Part shown: piece by piece, positions 62,617-64,000 of the stretch
Layout: each line of letters begins with the position of its first letter
How positions within the stretch are numbered: position 1 is the stretch's first letter
Origin: PALSA-612 sp963704335
GTDB lineage: Bacteria > Actinomycetota > Thermoleophilia > Gaiellales > Gaiellaceae
DNA length: 64,000 nt
Assembly: GCA_963704335.1 (NCBI GenBank)
Contig: OY969889.1
Span: 248,001-312,000 of the forward strand
Direction of reading: 5' to 3'
Notes under the pieces: generated by a model
What the model saw: the letters and a program-made list of their open reading frames with translations, nothing else
The model's database searches: none
What the model was told of the DNA's origin: nothing
Position numbers and translations under genes: made by a program

Positions 62617-64000
62617 TCGGCGTCGATACTGGCGGAACGTTCACCGACCTCGTCTATATCGATGAGAAGACCGGCGAGGCTGAGAGCGTCAAGGTCTTCT
62701 CTACGCGCGAGGATCCAAGCCAGGCAGTCAGCGAAGCCGTCGAGCAGTTGACCGTCGGCATGTCCGAGGTGGATCTCTTCATTCACGGGACGACGGTTGC
62801 GACGAACGCGATCCTCGAGCGGCGCGGGGCGCCTGTGGGCCTCCTCACTACCGAGGGACAGTTCGACCGCCTGGAGCTTCAGCGCACGAACCTGACCACC
62901 CTGTACGACCTCTTCTACCGCCGCCCAGAGCATCTCGTCGACCGACGCCTCCGACGCGAGGTCTGTGAGCGGCTCCGCGCCGACGGGAGCGTGTACATGC
63001 CGCTCGACGAGGCAGGAGTGGGCAAAGCGGTGACTGAGCTTGTTCAAGCCGGGGCCGAGGTGCTAGCCATTTGCTTCCTCAACTCGTACGCGAATCCGGA
63101 ACACGAGCGCCGGGCGAAGACAATCGCGAACGAGCTCTTCCCCGATGTTCCGGCCGTGACGTCCAGCGAGATCCTTCCGGAAATCCTTGAGTACGAGCGC
63201 TTCTCTACCACGGTGATCAGTGGCTACCTCACGCCCATGATGGACCGCTACCTCGGCAACCTCGAGCAGTACTTGGTGACGCGTGGTTTCCGAGGAAGCT
63301 TCCGGATCATGCAGGGGAACGGCGGTCTGATGGACAGCGCGACTGCGCGCGCGAGAGCTTCCACGACGCTCGAGTCGGGGCCCGCCGCGGGAGTAACAGG
63401 TGCAATCAAGCTGGCGAACAGGATTGGCATCGGCGACCTGATCACTCTCGACATGGGCGGGACGAGCACCGACGTCTGTTTGATCCAGGACGGCGTCGCG
63501 GCGACGACGTCCGACTACTTCATCGACGGTCTGCCGATGCGCCAGCCGCTGCTGGACATCGTGTCCGTCGGTGCGGGCGGCGGCAGCATCGCCTGGATCG
63601 ATGAAGGTGGGGGCCTCCACGTCGGGCCTGCGAGCGCTGGTGCTAGCCCGGGGCCAGCCGCCTACGGACGGGGGGGCGAGCACGCCACCGTGACGGACGC
63701 CCACGTCGTGCTCGGCCGACTCACACCGCGCTATCCGCTCGGCGGGATCCTCGAGGTTGACATCGACGCCGCCCAGACTGCCGTCGGACGGGTGGCCTCG
63801 AGCCTTGGACTCAGCCCGATTGAAGCCGCGAATGGGATCCTCACCATCGCAGAGGCGAACATGGTCGATGCGATCCGCCTAATCTCGGTTGAACGGGGCA
63901 TCGACCCGCGCGAGTTCGTACTCGTCGCGTTTGGCGGCGCCGGACCTTTGAACGCCGGTCGCGTCGCGGCCGAACTCGGTATTCGCAACGTGCTTGTCCC
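62607..64000 (+). CDS. hyuA: Hydantoinase A/oxoprolinase-family protein (HyuA-like), 3' end outside window
   Basis: The frame is open from ATG 62607 to the window end (~465 residues of ~680). It has the actin-like ATPase start MRVIGVDTGGTFTDLVYIDE, HGTTVATNAILERRGAPVGL, LICFLNSY-type AICFLNSYANPEHERRA, the VSSEILPEILEYERFSTTV block and the second ATP site LDMGGTSTDVCLIQDG, then GAGGGSIAWIDEGGGLHVGP. These proteins hydrolyse ATP during ring opening of cyclic amides together with HyuB, whose gene overlaps its start by 10 bp. Confidence 0.93.
   Translation, partial: MRVIGVDTGGTFTDLVYIDEKTGEAESVKVFSTREDPSQAVSEAVEQLTVGMSEVDLFIHGTTVATNAILERRGAPVGLLTTEGQFDRLELQRTNLTTLYDLFYRRPEHLVDRRLRREVCERLRADGSVYMPLDEAGVGKAVTELVQAGAEVLAICFLNSYANPEHERRAKTIANELFPDVPAVTSSEILPEILEYERFSTTVISGYLTPMMDRYLGNLEQYLVTRGFRGSFRIMQGNGGLMDSATARARASTTLESGPAAGVTGAIKLANRIGIGDLITLDMGGTSTDVCLIQDGVAATTSDYFIDGLPMRQPLLDIVSVGAGGGSIAWIDEGGGLHVGPASAGASPGPAAYGRGGEHATVTDAHVVLGRLTPRYPLGGILEVDIDAAQTAVGRVASSLGLSPIEAANGILTIAEANMVDAIRLISVERGIDPREFVLVAFGGAGPLNAGRVAAELGIRNVLV

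Overview
This is a 64-kb window of very GC-rich bacterial DNA with dense genes, many GTG starts and many 1-10 bp gene overlaps. A LexA gene sits under a CGAAC-type SOS box. There are three BTAD (AfsR/SARP-type) regulators, SelA/SelB, a PASTA-less membrane Ser/Thr kinase and a relic of a zinc-ribbon cyclase-type protein. Together these point to an actinobacterium, most likely of the Thermoleophilia (Solirubrobacterales/Gaiellales) type. That placement is inference; no rRNA is present.

Left arm, 1-14.8 kb. Two paralogous modules (a secreted TolB/PD40 beta-propeller followed by a small MKAR-type secreted protein) are interleaved with regulators (a BTAD-membrane-BMP receptor fusion, a SARP regulator and a TPR-LuxR regulator), a dihydrofolate-reductase-like protein, a SnoaL-like protein, an SBP56 selenium-binding protein with a coupled 47-residue membrane peptide, and a frameshifted flavin monooxygenase. 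The arm ends at an intact RNase P RNA gene (rnpB, minus strand, about 14456-14814). Three further copies of the rnpB 3' tail, each with its adjoining terminator hairpin, lie at 2033-2108, 2662-2720 and 6392-6431 in the same orientation. This looks like repeated insertion or duplication at the 3' end of rnpB and is the most unusual structure in the window.

Middle, 14.8-41 kb. Mostly chromosomal housekeeping and signalling: an HD-HD-LuxR regulator, a hydrolase, a broken metallophosphoesterase, lexA with its SOS box, secG with tRNA-Leu(GAG), an atypical aquaporin, a glycosyltransferase, a cytochrome c-copper monooxygenase fusion coupled to methylmalonyl-CoA mutase, a tandem GNAT, a MoaD-MoaE fusion, a site-2 protease, a LOG protein, a D,D-carboxypeptidase, purine nucleoside phosphorylase, an operon selA-methyltransferase-selB-nuclease, a STAS protein, a Ser/Thr kinase and a DrrAB-like exporter. 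Between two convergent genes at 28677-28845 lies a long foldable element whose outer stem keeps pairing through G-U wobbles and contains both stop codons. It is a candidate structured RNA or repeat.

Right arm, 41-64 kb. A large secreted two-phosphatase fusion, a nitroreductase, a complete carbohydrate ABC importer operon, a stand-alone LigD-type polymerase, an AfsR-like NB-ARC regulator heading an overlapping operon with three secreted proteins, an ECF sigma factor with its likely membrane-bound partner, and a HyuB-HyuA (hydantoinase/oxoprolinase) pair cut by the window end.

At least seven single-base indels break five otherwise well-conserved genes, mostly at short G or C runs. The simplest reading is uncorrected assembly error, so these genes are described as frameshifted rather than dead.
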